Source: DYCT01 sp051875715
GTDB taxonomy: Bacteria > Bacteroidota > Bacteroidia > Bacteroidales > Bacteroidaceae
Length of the DNA stretch: 64,000 nucleotides
NCBI GenBank assembly: GCA_051875715.1
Contig: JBJEHD010000077.1
Location: 41,993-105,992, forward strand
Direction: 5' to 3'
A model generated the notes under the pieces. That model was not told the DNA's origin. It made no database searches and saw only the letters and a program-made list of their open reading frames with translations. This document shows, one piece after another, positions 26,522 to 34,854 of this stretch (its first letter is position 1; each line of letters opens with the position of its first letter). Made by a program: the position numbers and the translations under genes.

Positions 26522-27259
26522 ATGGAAACAGCCAAGACCCGGCGTACCATACGCCGATATCGTGCGGACGATGTTCCGCAAGAACTCCTCAACGAACTGC
26601 TCGAGACGGCCTGCCGGGCTTCGACGTGCGGAAACATGCAACTCTATAGCGTGGTGGCCACGCGCGACGCCGCCGTTCGCGAGGCCCTTTCGCCGGCCCA
26701 TTTCCACCAGCCCATGGTGAAACAGGCCCCTGTGGTGCTGACCTTCTGCGCCGACCTCCGCCGGTTCTCGTTGTGGTGCGAGGCCCGTCGGGCCACTCCC
26801 GGCTACGGCAACCTGCAGTCGTTCATGAACGCCGCCATGGATACGCTCATCCTGGCGCAGACCTTCGCGATGCTGGCCGAAGAGGCCGGCCTGGGCATCT
26901 GCTACCTGGGCACCACCACCTATTGCCCGCAGGACATCATTCGCGTGCTGGGGTTGCCGCGTCTGGTGTTCCCCGTCACGACGCTTACCGTGGGCTATCC
27001 CGACGAGCATCCGGCGCAGACCGACCGGCTTCCGCTCGAGGCCGTGCTGCATGCCGACACCTACCGCGACTATCGCCCCGAGGACATCGATGCTTATTTT
27101 TCTTATAAGGAGTCGCTGCCCGAGAACCAACGTTTCGTGCAGGAAAACCACAAGCAGACGTTGGCGCAGGTCTTCACCGACATCCGCTACACGCGTTCGG
27201 ACAACGAGGCCCTGTCGGCCAACCTGCTGGACGTGCTTCGGCAGCAGGGACTGCTCTGA
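26522..27259 (+). CDS. nitroreductase-family oxidoreductase (NfsA-like)
   Basis: 245 residues. FMN- and NAD(P)H-dependent enzyme of the nitroreductase superfamily. The N-terminus has RRTIRRYRADDVPQELLNEL and ACRASTCGNMQLYSVV (FMN phosphate site, with Ser/Thr-rich loop). DTLILAQTFAMLAEEAGLGI and YLGTTTYCPQDIIRVLGLP hold the dimer helix and flavin contact region, and TLTVGYPDE is the usual GYP motif. It stands alone on the plus strand and converges on queA with a gap of only 6 nt. The substrate (nitro compound, quinone or flavin) cannot be read from sequence. Confidence 0.9.
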   Translation: METAKTRRTIRRYRADDVPQELLNELLETACRASTCGNMQLYSVVATRDAAVREALSPAHFHQPMVKQAPVVLTFCADLRRFSLWCEARRATPGYGNLQSFMNAAMDTLILAQTFAMLAEEAGLGICYLGTTTYCPQDIIRVLGLPRLVFPVTTLTVGYPDEHPAQTDRLPLEAVLHADTYRDYRPEDIDAYFSYKESLPENQRFVQENHKQTLAQVFTDIRYTRSDNEALSANLLDVLRQQGLL

Positions 27260-27265
27260 ACCGGT

Positions 27266-28495
27266 TTAGGGGATGAGCAGCGACGAGTCGCCATAGCTCA
27301 AGAAGCGGAAGTCGTGGTCGAGGGCGTAGCGGTAGACCGTGTGCCAGTCGTCGCCGATGAAGGCCGACACCAAGAGCAGCAGCGTGCTTTGCGGTTGGTG
27401 GAAATTGGTGATGATGCGCCGTACGATGCGGTAGGTGTAGCCCGGTGCGATGAGGATGCGCGTATGGGCGTGGAGGCGGTCCAGGTCGTGGCGGTCGAGG
27501 TATCGGTCCACGGCCTCCAGGGCCTCCAGTGCCGTCAGGGCCGAGGGTCGCTCGTAGGGTTGCCATTGGTCCACGTGCAGGTCCGCCGGGTCGGACGCCG
27601 GCTGGTCGTTCAGCATCACCCCCAGGTGGTAGAGGCTTTCCAGGGTGCGCACCGAGGTGGTCCCTACGGCTGTGCATTGTCCGCCGTGGGCCATCAGCCG
27701 CTGCAGCGTGCTGCGGCTCACCTCCACCCATTCCGTATGCATGGGGTGGTCGCCCACCTCTTCGCATTTCACGGGGCGGAACGTGCCCGCGCCTACGTGC
27801 AGGGTCAGTTCGGCGCGTTCGATGCCCCGTTCGTCCAGGCTCTGCAGCACGCGGGGGGTGAAGTGCAGCCCCGCGGTGGGCGCCGCCACCGAGCCCTCCA
27901 CCGTTCCGTACACGGTCTGGTAGGTGCGTCGGTCGAGGTCGGTTGTCGCGCGTCCCAGATAGGGCGGGATGGGCAGTTCGCCGGCCTGTTGCAGCAAGGC
28001 ACCGAAGCTCAGCGTCGGGTCGTCCCATTCGAAGTCGATGCGGTGGCTTGCGCCGACGGCCGGTCCGCGTCGGGCCGTCAGCGTCAGTGTTCGCCCGTCG
28101 GCCTCTATCGTCCGGTTCAGCGTGCCCTCCTTCCATTTCTTCAGGTTTCCCACCAGGCAGAGCCAGGCGCATCGTCCGGTCTGCGCGAGGGCGCCGGCGT
28201 AGTCGGCCGGGTCCAGAGGTTCCAGGCAGAACACCTCTACGGCCGCTCCCGTCTCTTTGCGGAAGTGCAGCCGGGCAGGTATCACGCGTGTGTTGTTCAT
28301 CACCACCAGGTCGCCTTGGGGCAGGTAGTCGGCGATGGAGGCGAATACGTTCTCGCTCACGTCTCCGTGTCGGTACACCAGCAGTTTTGCCTGGTCGCGT
28401 TCGGGCAGGGGGAATCGGGCTATTCGTTCGTCCGGCAGGGGGTAGGCATAGTCGCAGATGCGTATGTGCCGCGGGTCGTTCGTTCTGTTTTCCAT
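27266..28495 (-). CDS. queA: S-adenosylmethionine:tRNA ribosyltransferase-isomerase
   Basis: 409 residues. It adds the ribosyl group of SAM to preQ1 in tRNA to form epoxyqueuosine. Seen: YPLPDERIARFPLPERDQA, VVMNNTRVIPARL, GSVAAPTAGLHFTPRVL, TLHVGAGTFRPVK, and the C-terminal FHQPQSTLLLLVSAF and YRYALDHDFRFLSYGDSSLL. The start at 28495 lies just after a promoter-like element; an extension to 28621 would include that promoter. It is longer than many QueA (about 350) through an insertion around residues 85-160. Confidence 0.93.
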   Translation of the reverse strand: MENRTNDPRHIRICDYAYPLPDERIARFPLPERDQAKLLVYRHGDVSENVFASIADYLPQGDLVVMNNTRVIPARLHFRKETGAAVEVFCLEPLDPADYAGALAQTGRCAWLCLVGNLKKWKEGTLNRTIEADGRTLTLTARRGPAVGASHRIDFEWDDPTLSFGALLQQAGELPIPPYLGRATTDLDRRTYQTVYGTVEGSVAAPTAGLHFTPRVLQSLDERGIERAELTLHVGAGTFRPVKCEEVGDHPMHTEWVEVSRSTLQRLMAHGGQCTAVGTTSVRTLESLYHLGVMLNDQPASDPADLHVDQWQPYERPSALTALEALEAVDRYLDRHDLDRLHAHTRILIAPGYTYRIVRRIITNFHQPQSTLLLLVSAFIGDDWHTVYRYALDHDFRFLSYGDSSLLIP

Positions 28496-28517
28496 TCTTC
28501 GTTCTCTTTGCGGAGGG

Positions 28518-28525
28518 CAAAGATA
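28518..28525 (-). promoter_or_regulatory. -7 element of the queA promoter
   Basis: TATCTTTG on the minus strand, 22 nt before the queA ATG. The matching -33 is degenerate (ATTG around 28545-28548). Confidence 0.6.
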
Positions 28526-28654
28526 GTGCAAACCGAGTGAAAAGCAATCAAGCCTTGCAATTGTTTTTCCCGAGGCGCAGCCTGGATTATCTGTAGAGAT
28601 AGTGCGATTTTTCGCTGTCACGCTGTCACGTCACGCAAAAATGGGCCACAATAG

Positions 28655-28765
28655 GCTGTGAGTCTATTTCATCTTGTGCACGGATTGAGGGCTAACATGA
28701 AGAACAGACTCATGTCCTTGTGGAACGAAATCATGCTCCGCAAGAGGTTCGTCATTTCATTATAA
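28655..28765 (+). pseudogene. IS982-type transposase C-terminal fragment
   Basis: An open stretch downstream of a stop at 28652 reads SLFHLVHGLRANMKNRLMS and then EIMLRKRFVI before ending. The pattern (D/H)G-x-LV-x-G-x-R-x-NMK-x-x-LM ... LRKR-x-xIE is characteristic of the C-terminal part of IS982-family transposases. The homology stops abruptly near 28757, where the gene ending at 28752 on the other strand begins. Only about 35 residues remain and no inverted terminal repeats were recognised. It marks the left edge of the AT-rich island. Confidence 0.55.
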
Positions 28766-29162
28766 TCTTTAACCGTCTCGTAGAGTGGGCTATGAGAAAA
28801 AGAGAAAAAACGATGCCTAACTTATAGTGCAGAAGACCTGTTTGAGTGTTTGCACCCATGATGGCAAGCAAAGCCAAGCCGCTAATACAAGTTGCTATAG
28901 TCATAAGTGAAAGGATTATCGTTGGACGGCGTTTCTTTCTTAGTGTTGTTTGTTTAAGACTCTTAAACCATGCTTTGTGTGTCACACAATGGCATATAAT
29001 TAGGTATAAGAAAGCCATAGCAACTAAAGTATGAGCCACAGCCCACATTTCCCAAGTATGATGATTACCTCCGTGTCCACTTATATGAAGTCCAAAACCA
29101 GAAATAGCGGTAATCAATCCTAAAGGATATAATCCACAGTCGATTTTAAATACTTTCTTCAT
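28752..29162 (-). CDS. DUF4405-like small membrane protein
   Basis: 136 residues from ATG 29162 (MKKVFKIDCGLYPLGLITAI). Four predicted membrane helices, with His residues at GLHISGHGGNHHTWEMWAVAHTL and in the last helix (LLHYKLGIVFSLFLIAHS). This resembles DUF4405 / cytochrome b561-like proteins, in which paired His could bind haem. An upstream ATG at 29213 would add 17 polar residues and is less likely. AT-rich composition matches the island. It stands apart from the five-gene operon, with about 685 bases of degraded sequence upstream. Confidence 0.7.
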   Translation of the reverse strand: MKKVFKIDCGLYPLGLITAISGFGLHISGHGGNHHTWEMWAVAHTLVAMAFLYLIICHCVTHKAWFKSLKQTTLRKKRRPTIILSLMTIATCISGLALLAIMGANTQTGLLHYKLGIVFSLFLIAHSTRRLKIIMK

Positions 29163-29847
29163 GCTTCCAAAATTTGTATTATTTGATTGGGCAGAATAAA
29201 CATGAAATGACATTCTACTCTTATCTGTGCTTTTTGCTTTTATTACTCTGTCTATGTCTCCCTCTTTAAAATAGGCAGCAGGAATGAATACGTGTTCCTA
29301 CCTATATTCTTTAACTGTCTTCATCAAGTCATAGTACATCAAGCGGGTGCTCAATGGGGTTTCTGAAGTGATATGACGGTAAACAACTCATCGTCTTCCT
29401 AAATGGGCTTTTGACAACATGCCATACAACTCAGCAAATTTCTTTTCAAGAATTGCCTCGTCAGACTTCTTCTATTCCTCTGAGCGGTTAAGATACCACT
29501 CATGGTTTGCCTGTGCCTCAACTTCGAATCGCTGAGCCACTTCACCGGTCAGTACTGGTATGGATGCTATCGGTAATGCCATGTCTTATTCTTACTATTC
29601 AACATCGTACTTTACCCTACAAAGGTATTCAGATTTTTGTGATTAAGTAGTTTTGCGCGATTTTTCTTAGTTGAACGAGGTGAAAATCCTACTTCTCAAG
29701 TTGATTTTAGCAAAAATCGACAACTAAAGTCTAGTTGAATGTAGATGGGCTATTTCCCCGCCACGAACTATCACCACACCGACCGGGCATACCGACGAGC
29801 GTTCATTGTTGGCTGTCTCAAAATCTATTGCTGCGAAGTCTTGCATA
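29163..29847. other. degraded intergenic stretch inside the island
   Basis: 685 bases. The right part holds a broken small reading frame (29388-29582, minus). In the same frame further stretches look protein-like (for example RHITSETPLSTRLMYYDLMK and IPAAYFKEGDIDRVIKAK) but are separated by stops at 29388 and near 29301. This looks like decayed coding sequence. The plus-strand frame 29735-30043 mostly overlaps the deiminase gene antisense and is not supported. Confidence 0.5.
29388..29582 (-). pseudogene. broken small ORF (antitoxin-like N-terminus)
   Basis: From an ATG at 29582 the frame reads MALPIASIPVLTGEVAQRFE, continues to residue 36, meets an in-frame TAG at 29474-29472, and then carries on with charged, protein-like sequence to a TGA at 29390-29388. 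The opening resembles small Bacteroidales proteins (MA-PIA-x-PVL-x-G-x-A...) that I recall as antitoxin-like partners of acetyltransferase genes; no such partner is present. The call as a decayed gene rests on the interrupted but coherent frame. Confidence 0.4.
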
Positions 29848-30678
29848 CTATTTGGTTTTATATAATTCCCACGTCACACAATGCAATGCCCCTCCATGCT
29901 TAACCAATGGAACTGCATATACTTGGATTATTTCCTTGTCGCGGAAAATGTCAGAAAATACTTTTATCGCTGACCTGTCATTGTCACAATCAAGGTCTTT
30001 TGACAAACCTGGGATGATGACTGTCTTCGGTGTTTCCACATAGTTGAGATAACACCAAGCGTCTTTCCTTAGTCTGCCACTATACGACACTTCTATAACA
30101 TCAAAATGGCTGTCAAGTATCTTATGGAGTCTTAGGTGAAATGGTTTTGCCTCTTTCCCCATCTGACCATAATTATTCATAAGTAGTGTTCCATCGCCAA
30201 TATAGGCTACCATCCCGTCAGCATGACCATATGGTTCTTCCATATCCCAAGGAATCAGTATCAGTTCTGTATTCAGCGTATTTTCTATTGTCTCTATCAG
30301 CTTCAGCGGACGGATAGTCGGATTTTCTGATATGACCTTGTCTGTCATAATGGTTTTGTCTCCACATCTCACCACGTTACCTCCATCCAGATTGATGTTA
30401 AGATTGGCGACCAAATTGATATTCATATTTCGTATGACATGTTCTTGGCAAGTGATGTATTTACCCTTATTCACGCTAAGGTAGTCTGGAAAGAAATTAA
30501 ACGCCACGTACTTGCCATCACCCAAATGCAATGGCATATAGTCTCTTGCCCATACCTCCTTAGTATAATCCAAGAATTGCCATTTGATTCCGCTTTTTTC
30601 AAAAGCTGCACATAACGACTCGTAAACCTCGGGATAGTTGCGTAACCATTCGGAAATGTATATTTGCATATTGTCCAT
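29848..30678 (-). CDS. agmatine deiminase / peptidylarginine deiminase family protein
   Basis: 276 residues of the guanidino-group-modifying (PAD_porph) fold. Motifs: WARDYMP at 43-49, LDGGN at 97-101, GHADG at 151-155 (catalytic His and Asp) and GGALHC at 262-267 with the nucleophile Cys 267. The catalytic set looks complete. Agmatine deiminases are usually about 340-370 residues, so this is a short version lacking part of the N-terminus, and the substrate is open (agmatine, free or peptidyl arginine). The ATG at 30678 lies 2 nt after the preceding stop, so it is the last gene of the five-gene operon. Confidence 0.85.
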   Translation of the reverse strand: MDNMQIYISEWLRNYPEVYESLCAAFEKSGIKWQFLDYTKEVWARDYMPLHLGDGKYVAFNFFPDYLSVNKGKYITCQEHVIRNMNINLVANLNINLDGGNVVRCGDKTIMTDKVISENPTIRPLKLIETIENTLNTELILIPWDMEEPYGHADGMVAYIGDGTLLMNNYGQMGKEAKPFHLRLHKILDSHFDVIEVSYSGRLRKDAWCYLNYVETPKTVIIPGLSKDLDCDNDRSAIKVFSDIFRDKEIIQVYAVPLVKHGGALHCVTWELYKTK

Positions 30679-30680
30679 AA

Positions 30681-31400
30681 TCAATCATTTTTGATATAAT
30701 AGTTCCACATACGCTTGCACCTTTTCAGTTTCTTTCCAGAATACGAGAAGTAATCTACTTTTTCATCCTTTGACAGCTTATTGTATTCATCTTCTGATAT
30801 AGCGACTTTCTTGAACTTGCCTTCATTGTCTCTTTCATATTCTGCCACATTAATTCTCGGTTTGCTAAATACATCCTCTGCTGGATTTATTGGCTCAACA
30901 TTCACCCATTTAACGGTTATGCCATCGGACAATGGGATATTCATAAACATATCTTCGTAGAGATAGGTAGGACGTTGCTCGCGCACTTTATTATTAACCC
31001 ATTCCCCCTCAACATATTCTTCCACTCTATATTCCCTAATCAAGAAAGAAGCCCGATATTGCTTTTCTTCATTCTCAAAAGTAACATCTATGCCAGAGAG
31101 ATGGCAGTTTATGGAACCTAACGGATAATAGTCAAGTTGTTTCCCTTCATGGTCATCCGTATGATACATAACAGGGTCTTTTAGCCCAGTCTCACCCTCT
31201 TCATGGTAATAGAACTCTATTTCAAGAGGATAAATCCTCCTCACGCCATTTATTTCAAAGCATCCGCCAAGGATAATGTCCTTAGCGATTGCCTCAAACT
31301 GCGAAGAAAGACTTGAAAGCTTCTCTTTCTCGTCTTTAATCTCTGTTACACCTTGAAATGAATCAAGCACAGAGTTCAAATTGTTTTCCTTATTGCACAT
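30681..31400 (-). CDS. uncharacterised protein in the five-gene accessory operon
   Basis: 239 residues, not confidently recognised. The core around 35-135 reads AKDIILGGCFEINGVRRIYP, LEIEFYYHEEG, DPVMYHTDDHEGKQLDYYPL and GSINCHLSGIDVTFEN. This recalls a widespread uncharacterised bacterial family with conserved EIEFYYH, GS-x-NxH and GIDxT patterns, which suggests an enzyme-like pocket. The C-terminus is Lys-rich (SGKKLKRCKRMWNYY). No signal peptide or membrane segment. It is 12 nt after the GIY-YIG gene and 2 nt before the deiminase gene, so it is almost certainly cotranscribed. Confidence 0.75.
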   Translation of the reverse strand: MCNKENNLNSVLDSFQGVTEIKDEKEKLSSLSSQFEAIAKDIILGGCFEINGVRRIYPLEIEFYYHEEGETGLKDPVMYHTDDHEGKQLDYYPLGSINCHLSGIDVTFENEEKQYRASFLIREYRVEEYVEGEWVNNKVREQRPTYLYEDMFMNIPLSDGITVKWVNVEPINPAEDVFSKPRINVAEYERDNEGKFKKVAISEDEYNKLSKDEKVDYFSYSGKKLKRCKRMWNYYIKND

Positions 31401-31412
31401 AGTAACTTTTTA

Positions 31413-32297
31413 TCAATTATTGTTATAACCAAATTCTCTTGTCCCAAATTTTCGCTTATACAAGGACTCCCTGTCTATTGCATGCTCATCCAAAATCTTT
31501 AATGGAAGTGTTTCAAGAATACACCATTGAAAATACTTTGATGCATAGTTGCAGTCATCAGCCAATAGCGGCTTCAAGTCCTTGTCACCTCCGTGTCCTG
31601 TTTCTGCATATTGCTTCCAGCGTCCCCAAATACCGTCTCTATTGTATGTAGATCCAACATATTGTTTACCACATTTTTTGTCTAATATGAGATATATTCC
31701 GTTACAACTTTCCAATTTTGATTTCCATTCAGCATTGTTTGTTTCAAATATGCGTTTGAGTTGGTTATAATCCAGCACAACGTCATCAAAACTTTTGAAC
31801 ACAGGAATATTGTTCTCTGTCAACCCTCTATCTATACGTACAACAGGCATATCATTCTCATAGTATTGATGCCACATAACAGGGTTCCTCCAATCAATGA
31901 CTATGCGTTCTTTTAACAATTCGAAGCCTGGCAATTCCTGAAAATCAAATTTTGCTAACGCATCTCCATTATAAAGGCCTAATTCTGTTATCACGCCATT
32001 GTTCTTATAAACGCTAAGAAATCTTGATGTGACACCCTCTTCTCCGATAAAAGCTACAATATAGTCAATTTTCTCAAAGTTCTTCTTCAGTTGTTCACTT
32101 TGATAATCCAAAAAAACGGTGTTTTCATTAAGGTATAGATCAAAAAGAGATTCTTTATAGGTTTTGTTCCCTATTACTTTTTCTGTCCGATTGTCCTTAT
32201 GACGAATAAGTTTCACTCGTCTTTTGTCTGTTTGGTCAAACTCTTCATTACGTCCTGATAACAAGGCTTGAATTGTAGTAATAATTTCTTTTTCCAT
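31413..32297 (-). CDS. GIY-YIG nuclease domain protein
   Basis: 294 residues. The C-terminal third has the GIY-YIG fold: GIY at 200-202, YVG at 213-215, an Arg in DGIWGRW (226), a His-rich turn (AETGHGGDKDL) and the metal-binding Glu in IDRESLYKRKFG (277), ending YNNN. The catalytic set looks intact. The N-terminal 190 residues are unassigned and include YDG-free alpha/beta segments (VAFIGEEGVTSRFLSVYKNN, LPGFELLKERIVIDW, VMWHQYYENDMPVVRIDRG) that could bind a target. Similar two-part proteins occur as accessory or defence-type nucleases. Third gene of the five-gene operon, 26 nt after the gene at 32324-33502. Confidence 0.82.
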   Translation of the reverse strand: MEKEIITTIQALLSGRNEEFDQTDKRRVKLIRHKDNRTEKVIGNKTYKESLFDLYLNENTVFLDYQSEQLKKNFEKIDYIVAFIGEEGVTSRFLSVYKNNGVITELGLYNGDALAKFDFQELPGFELLKERIVIDWRNPVMWHQYYENDMPVVRIDRGLTENNIPVFKSFDDVVLDYNQLKRIFETNNAEWKSKLESCNGIYLILDKKCGKQYVGSTYNRDGIWGRWKQYAETGHGGDKDLKPLLADDCNYASKYFQWCILETLPLKILDEHAIDRESLYKRKFGTREFGYNNN

Positions 32298-32323
32298 AAT
32301 TGTATCATGCTATAATGTTAGTA

Positions 32324-33502
32324 TTACTTTTCCCAATGAAACTCGGCTCCCAATTCTGCAAGTCCCTCGTACTTCCATTCTTCCTTGTCAAAGTTTGGAG
32401 TGTAGCGGGCCATGAGGGCTTTGGTGGCATGCTGCTCTGGCGTGTCGTACGGGCCATTGAAGCAGAGGCTCCGCTCCCAAATGGTTTTGGACTTCTCCGT
32501 CTTATTAAGTTGGAAGAACACTGTGCCACAGCGTTCTAGTTTTAATTGATTCTTGTTTTCTTTATTGATGATAAGACTATGGTTGTCGAGAGGGAAAGCA
32601 TATCCGCCATGCAAATCCTTGGCAGATGGATGAAGAGCCAATGCGAGGGCACCCATCTGATTGTTTCCGTATTCCACATCTATCACGTCACCCGTGAAGA
32701 TATTTTGCTTGTTAACATCCTTGATATTTGTATCCACTCCTGCAAATATCATTCTCACGGCATAGCCTCTGCCGTGGCACTCATCACCGAAGTAACCCTC
32801 TACTACATCCTGATTATGCAGCTCAGCATATTTGTCATCCTGCATCCATACATATAGTTCGTAATAGTCTTGGCAGCCTGTCATAAAGAAATCTCCGAAC
32901 GAGGCATAACCGAACTGGTTTCTGTCTATCACGTAGCGTATGCGAATCTTTGGCAAACGGGAAGTTACTCCCGAACCTATCTGATAGCGATACTGCAAGC
33001 ATAGGTTGGCAAGCACCTCCTCGTCCATAACCTTAGGAGGTTCCGGGATGTCGCGTTTCACATAGCCACCTGCCATAGCGTCTATCGTGCGCAAAGTGAT
33101 AATCCTCATGTCCCATGCGTGTGACATCTGCACATTTGGGAGGTCAAAACATTCCTCAAAAAGCGGTATGATATCTTTCTCATAGAATACCGCCCCTTTG
33201 CATTCCATTCTCGGCAAAATGAAACGATTGTCGGGATGTGCCTTGACATATTCTATAAAATCCTGCACAAACGGTTCAAAATCCTCTTCTACACTCATGA
33301 AGTTTGTGGGAATGGCGTATGTCTGTCCTCTTCTTCCGGCACCCACACCCCATTCTGCCCCAAACCGTTCGTATGCAATCTTGGCATTACCTTCTGTATG
33401 CTCGCCCTCAAGTGTACTCTCAAAAACGAATATCTCACATCGCGACAACCTCTGAGGAGCTGTCCAGTCATCAGGAAGTTGGTTGTATCTTATTCTTCTC
33501 AT
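32324..33502 (-). CDS. A1S_2505-like (phage-associated) domain protein with unassigned C-terminus
   Basis: 392 residues. The N-terminal part (about 22-125) follows the pattern of the A1S_2505 phage-protein family: EIFVFESTLEGEHTEGNAKI, YERFGAEWGVGAGRRGQTYA, IPTNF, a helix (FVQDFIEYVKAHPDNRFILP) and an APLF-like IIPLFEECF. Typical members have GSN and GCGxAG; here these positions read EST and ECKGAV. The C-terminal half contains IFTGDVIDVEYGNNQ, vaguely like YopX-type folds, and a closing acidic/aromatic segment. No signal peptide. Second gene of the operon, 22 nt after the RhuM-Fic gene. The biochemical role is unknown. Confidence 0.7.
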   Translation of the reverse strand: MRRIRYNQLPDDWTAPQRLSRCEIFVFESTLEGEHTEGNAKIAYERFGAEWGVGAGRRGQTYAIPTNFMSVEEDFEPFVQDFIEYVKAHPDNRFILPRMECKGAVFYEKDIIPLFEECFDLPNVQMSHAWDMRIITLRTIDAMAGGYVKRDIPEPPKVMDEEVLANLCLQYRYQIGSGVTSRLPKIRIRYVIDRNQFGYASFGDFFMTGCQDYYELYVWMQDDKYAELHNQDVVEGYFGDECHGRGYAVRMIFAGVDTNIKDVNKQNIFTGDVIDVEYGNNQMGALALALHPSAKDLHGGYAFPLDNHSLIINKENKNQLKLERCGTVFFQLNKTEKSKTIWERSLCFNGPYDTPEQHATKALMARYTPNFDKEEWKYEGLAELGAEFHWEK

Positions 33503-33524
33503 AGGTTTTGCATATTTGATGTAC

Positions 33525-34535
33525 TTATTGGTTTTCCTTGTTAATTAGGTTGACCACTACTTTCACCATAACATCTTTCTCTTCCGTACGGCTTTCGGCT
33601 ATCATCAATGTTAAAGCAACGAGGGTGTTGTCTGCTATACGCTTTCTACCGTCTGCGGCATACAGGATGCCGTTCTTCTCCATGAACCAGAGAAAGAGCA
33701 TAGCTGCAATACGTTTGTTGCCGTCGCTAAACGAGTGGTTCTTCACTACAAGATAGAGTAGCATGGCAGCCTTTTCCTCTACTGAGGGGTAAAGATCCTC
33801 ACCGCAGAAAGTCTGATAAATCTGTCCAATGCTGCTTTTGAAAGAATCGTCTTTCTCGTTGGCAAACCATTGGCTGCCACCAAACTTCACCTTCAAGGCG
33901 TTTATGGCATCCAGCGCATTCTCGTAAGTGGCACGGAATGGTTCTTCTTTGGTCGTCTTCTCAATGCATAAATTCTGATAGTCGTAGCGGTCGAGTGTGT
34001 CGAGGGCATATACATAATCGGAAATGACATTGAACAGTCCTGCATATTCACCCTCTGAAACCTTGTCTTGGAGGGTGAGGGCACGAGACATCAACCTCAC
34101 CACATCTTTCAACTCGTCATAGTGGTCGAGACGACGCTGGTCGATGGCATAGCCTTTGATAAGATACTGCTTAAGGATAAAGGTTGCCCAACGGCGGAAG
34201 GTCGTGGCTTTTCTGCTATTAACGCGATACCCGACAGAAATAATCATGTCAAGATTATAGTATGGTATGTCTCTTTGAATTCTTCTTTGTCCCTCTGTTC
34301 GAACCTGTGCAATTTTTGCACAAGTTGAAAACTCTTCTAATTCCTCTGATTTATAGATATTTTTTATATGTCTCAATATCGTGGTTCTGTCGATGCCAAA
34401 CAATTCTGCCATTTGGCTTTGTGTAAGCCATACGGTATCTTTCTCCAACTTTACTTCAAGTTGGGTATTGCCGTCATCTGCCGTATAGATCACGATAGAT
34501 GAGCCGTTATTTGCAACAATTTTATTCTCTGTCAT
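33525..34535 (-). CDS. RhuM-type DNA-binding protein fused to a Fic/Doc domain
   Basis: 336 residues. The N-terminus (about 10-130) is RhuM-like, with a helix-turn-helix around 35-62 (VWLTQSQMAELFGIDRTTIL) and YNLDMIISVGYRVNS. The C-terminal half is a Fic/Doc fold, with HSFSDGNKR at 267-275. The Lys in GNKR makes it closer to the Doc kinase motif (HxFxDANKR) than to AMPylating Fic (HPFxxGNGR). No separate antitoxin gene or inhibitory (S/T)xxxE(G/N) helix was recognised nearby; the RhuM part could serve as regulator. It is the first gene of the five-gene operon and has its own upstream promoter. Confidence 0.87.
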   Translation of the reverse strand: MTENKIVANNGSSIVIYTADDGNTQLEVKLEKDTVWLTQSQMAELFGIDRTTILRHIKNIYKSEELEEFSTCAKIAQVRTEGQRRIQRDIPYYNLDMIISVGYRVNSRKATTFRRWATFILKQYLIKGYAIDQRRLDHYDELKDVVRLMSRALTLQDKVSEGEYAGLFNVISDYVYALDTLDRYDYQNLCIEKTTKEEPFRATYENALDAINALKVKFGGSQWFANEKDDSFKSSIGQIYQTFCGEDLYPSVEEKAAMLLYLVVKNHSFSDGNKRIAAMLFLWFMEKNGILYAADGRKRIADNTLVALTLMIAESRTEEKDVMVKVVVNLINKENQ

Positions 34536-34702
34536 ACCAGTTCTTCCTTATTGTGTTTATTCCACATTCTCTTTTGTCTCTCTTTCCCTGCTATCTCTTT
34601 GCAGATCCAAAGTGGTTCAAGCGCTTCCATGTCCTCTCCATCCCATCATGATTCTTGCTGGTAAACGGATATGTGGGCTTGAGGTCCAAACTCTTCTTCC
34701 TA

Positions 34703-34734
34703 CAAAGGTAATGGAGGCTTTTGGAAAAGCCAAA
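34703..34734 (-). promoter_or_regulatory. promoter of the five-gene accessory operon
   Basis: On the minus strand TTTG (34734-34731), 20 nt, then TACCTTTG (34710-34703), a close match to the Bacteroidetes consensus. It leaves a 5' UTR of about 160 nt before the RhuM-Fic ATG at 34535. Confidence 0.7.
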
Positions 34735-34854
34735 CTCGCTGCTTGGTTTTTGTCGAGGCACAGCCTGTGTGGCTTCCCAAAGAACGTGGTAAGCCGTACC
34801 CGTGTGCCCATTTGCTTGCCCGAATGGAAGCGGATAGGCTCTCGGCCAGTCGCA

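Noticed and set aside
29735..30043. 102-codon plus-strand frame
   Set aside because: Largely antisense to the C-terminal catalytic region of the deiminase gene.
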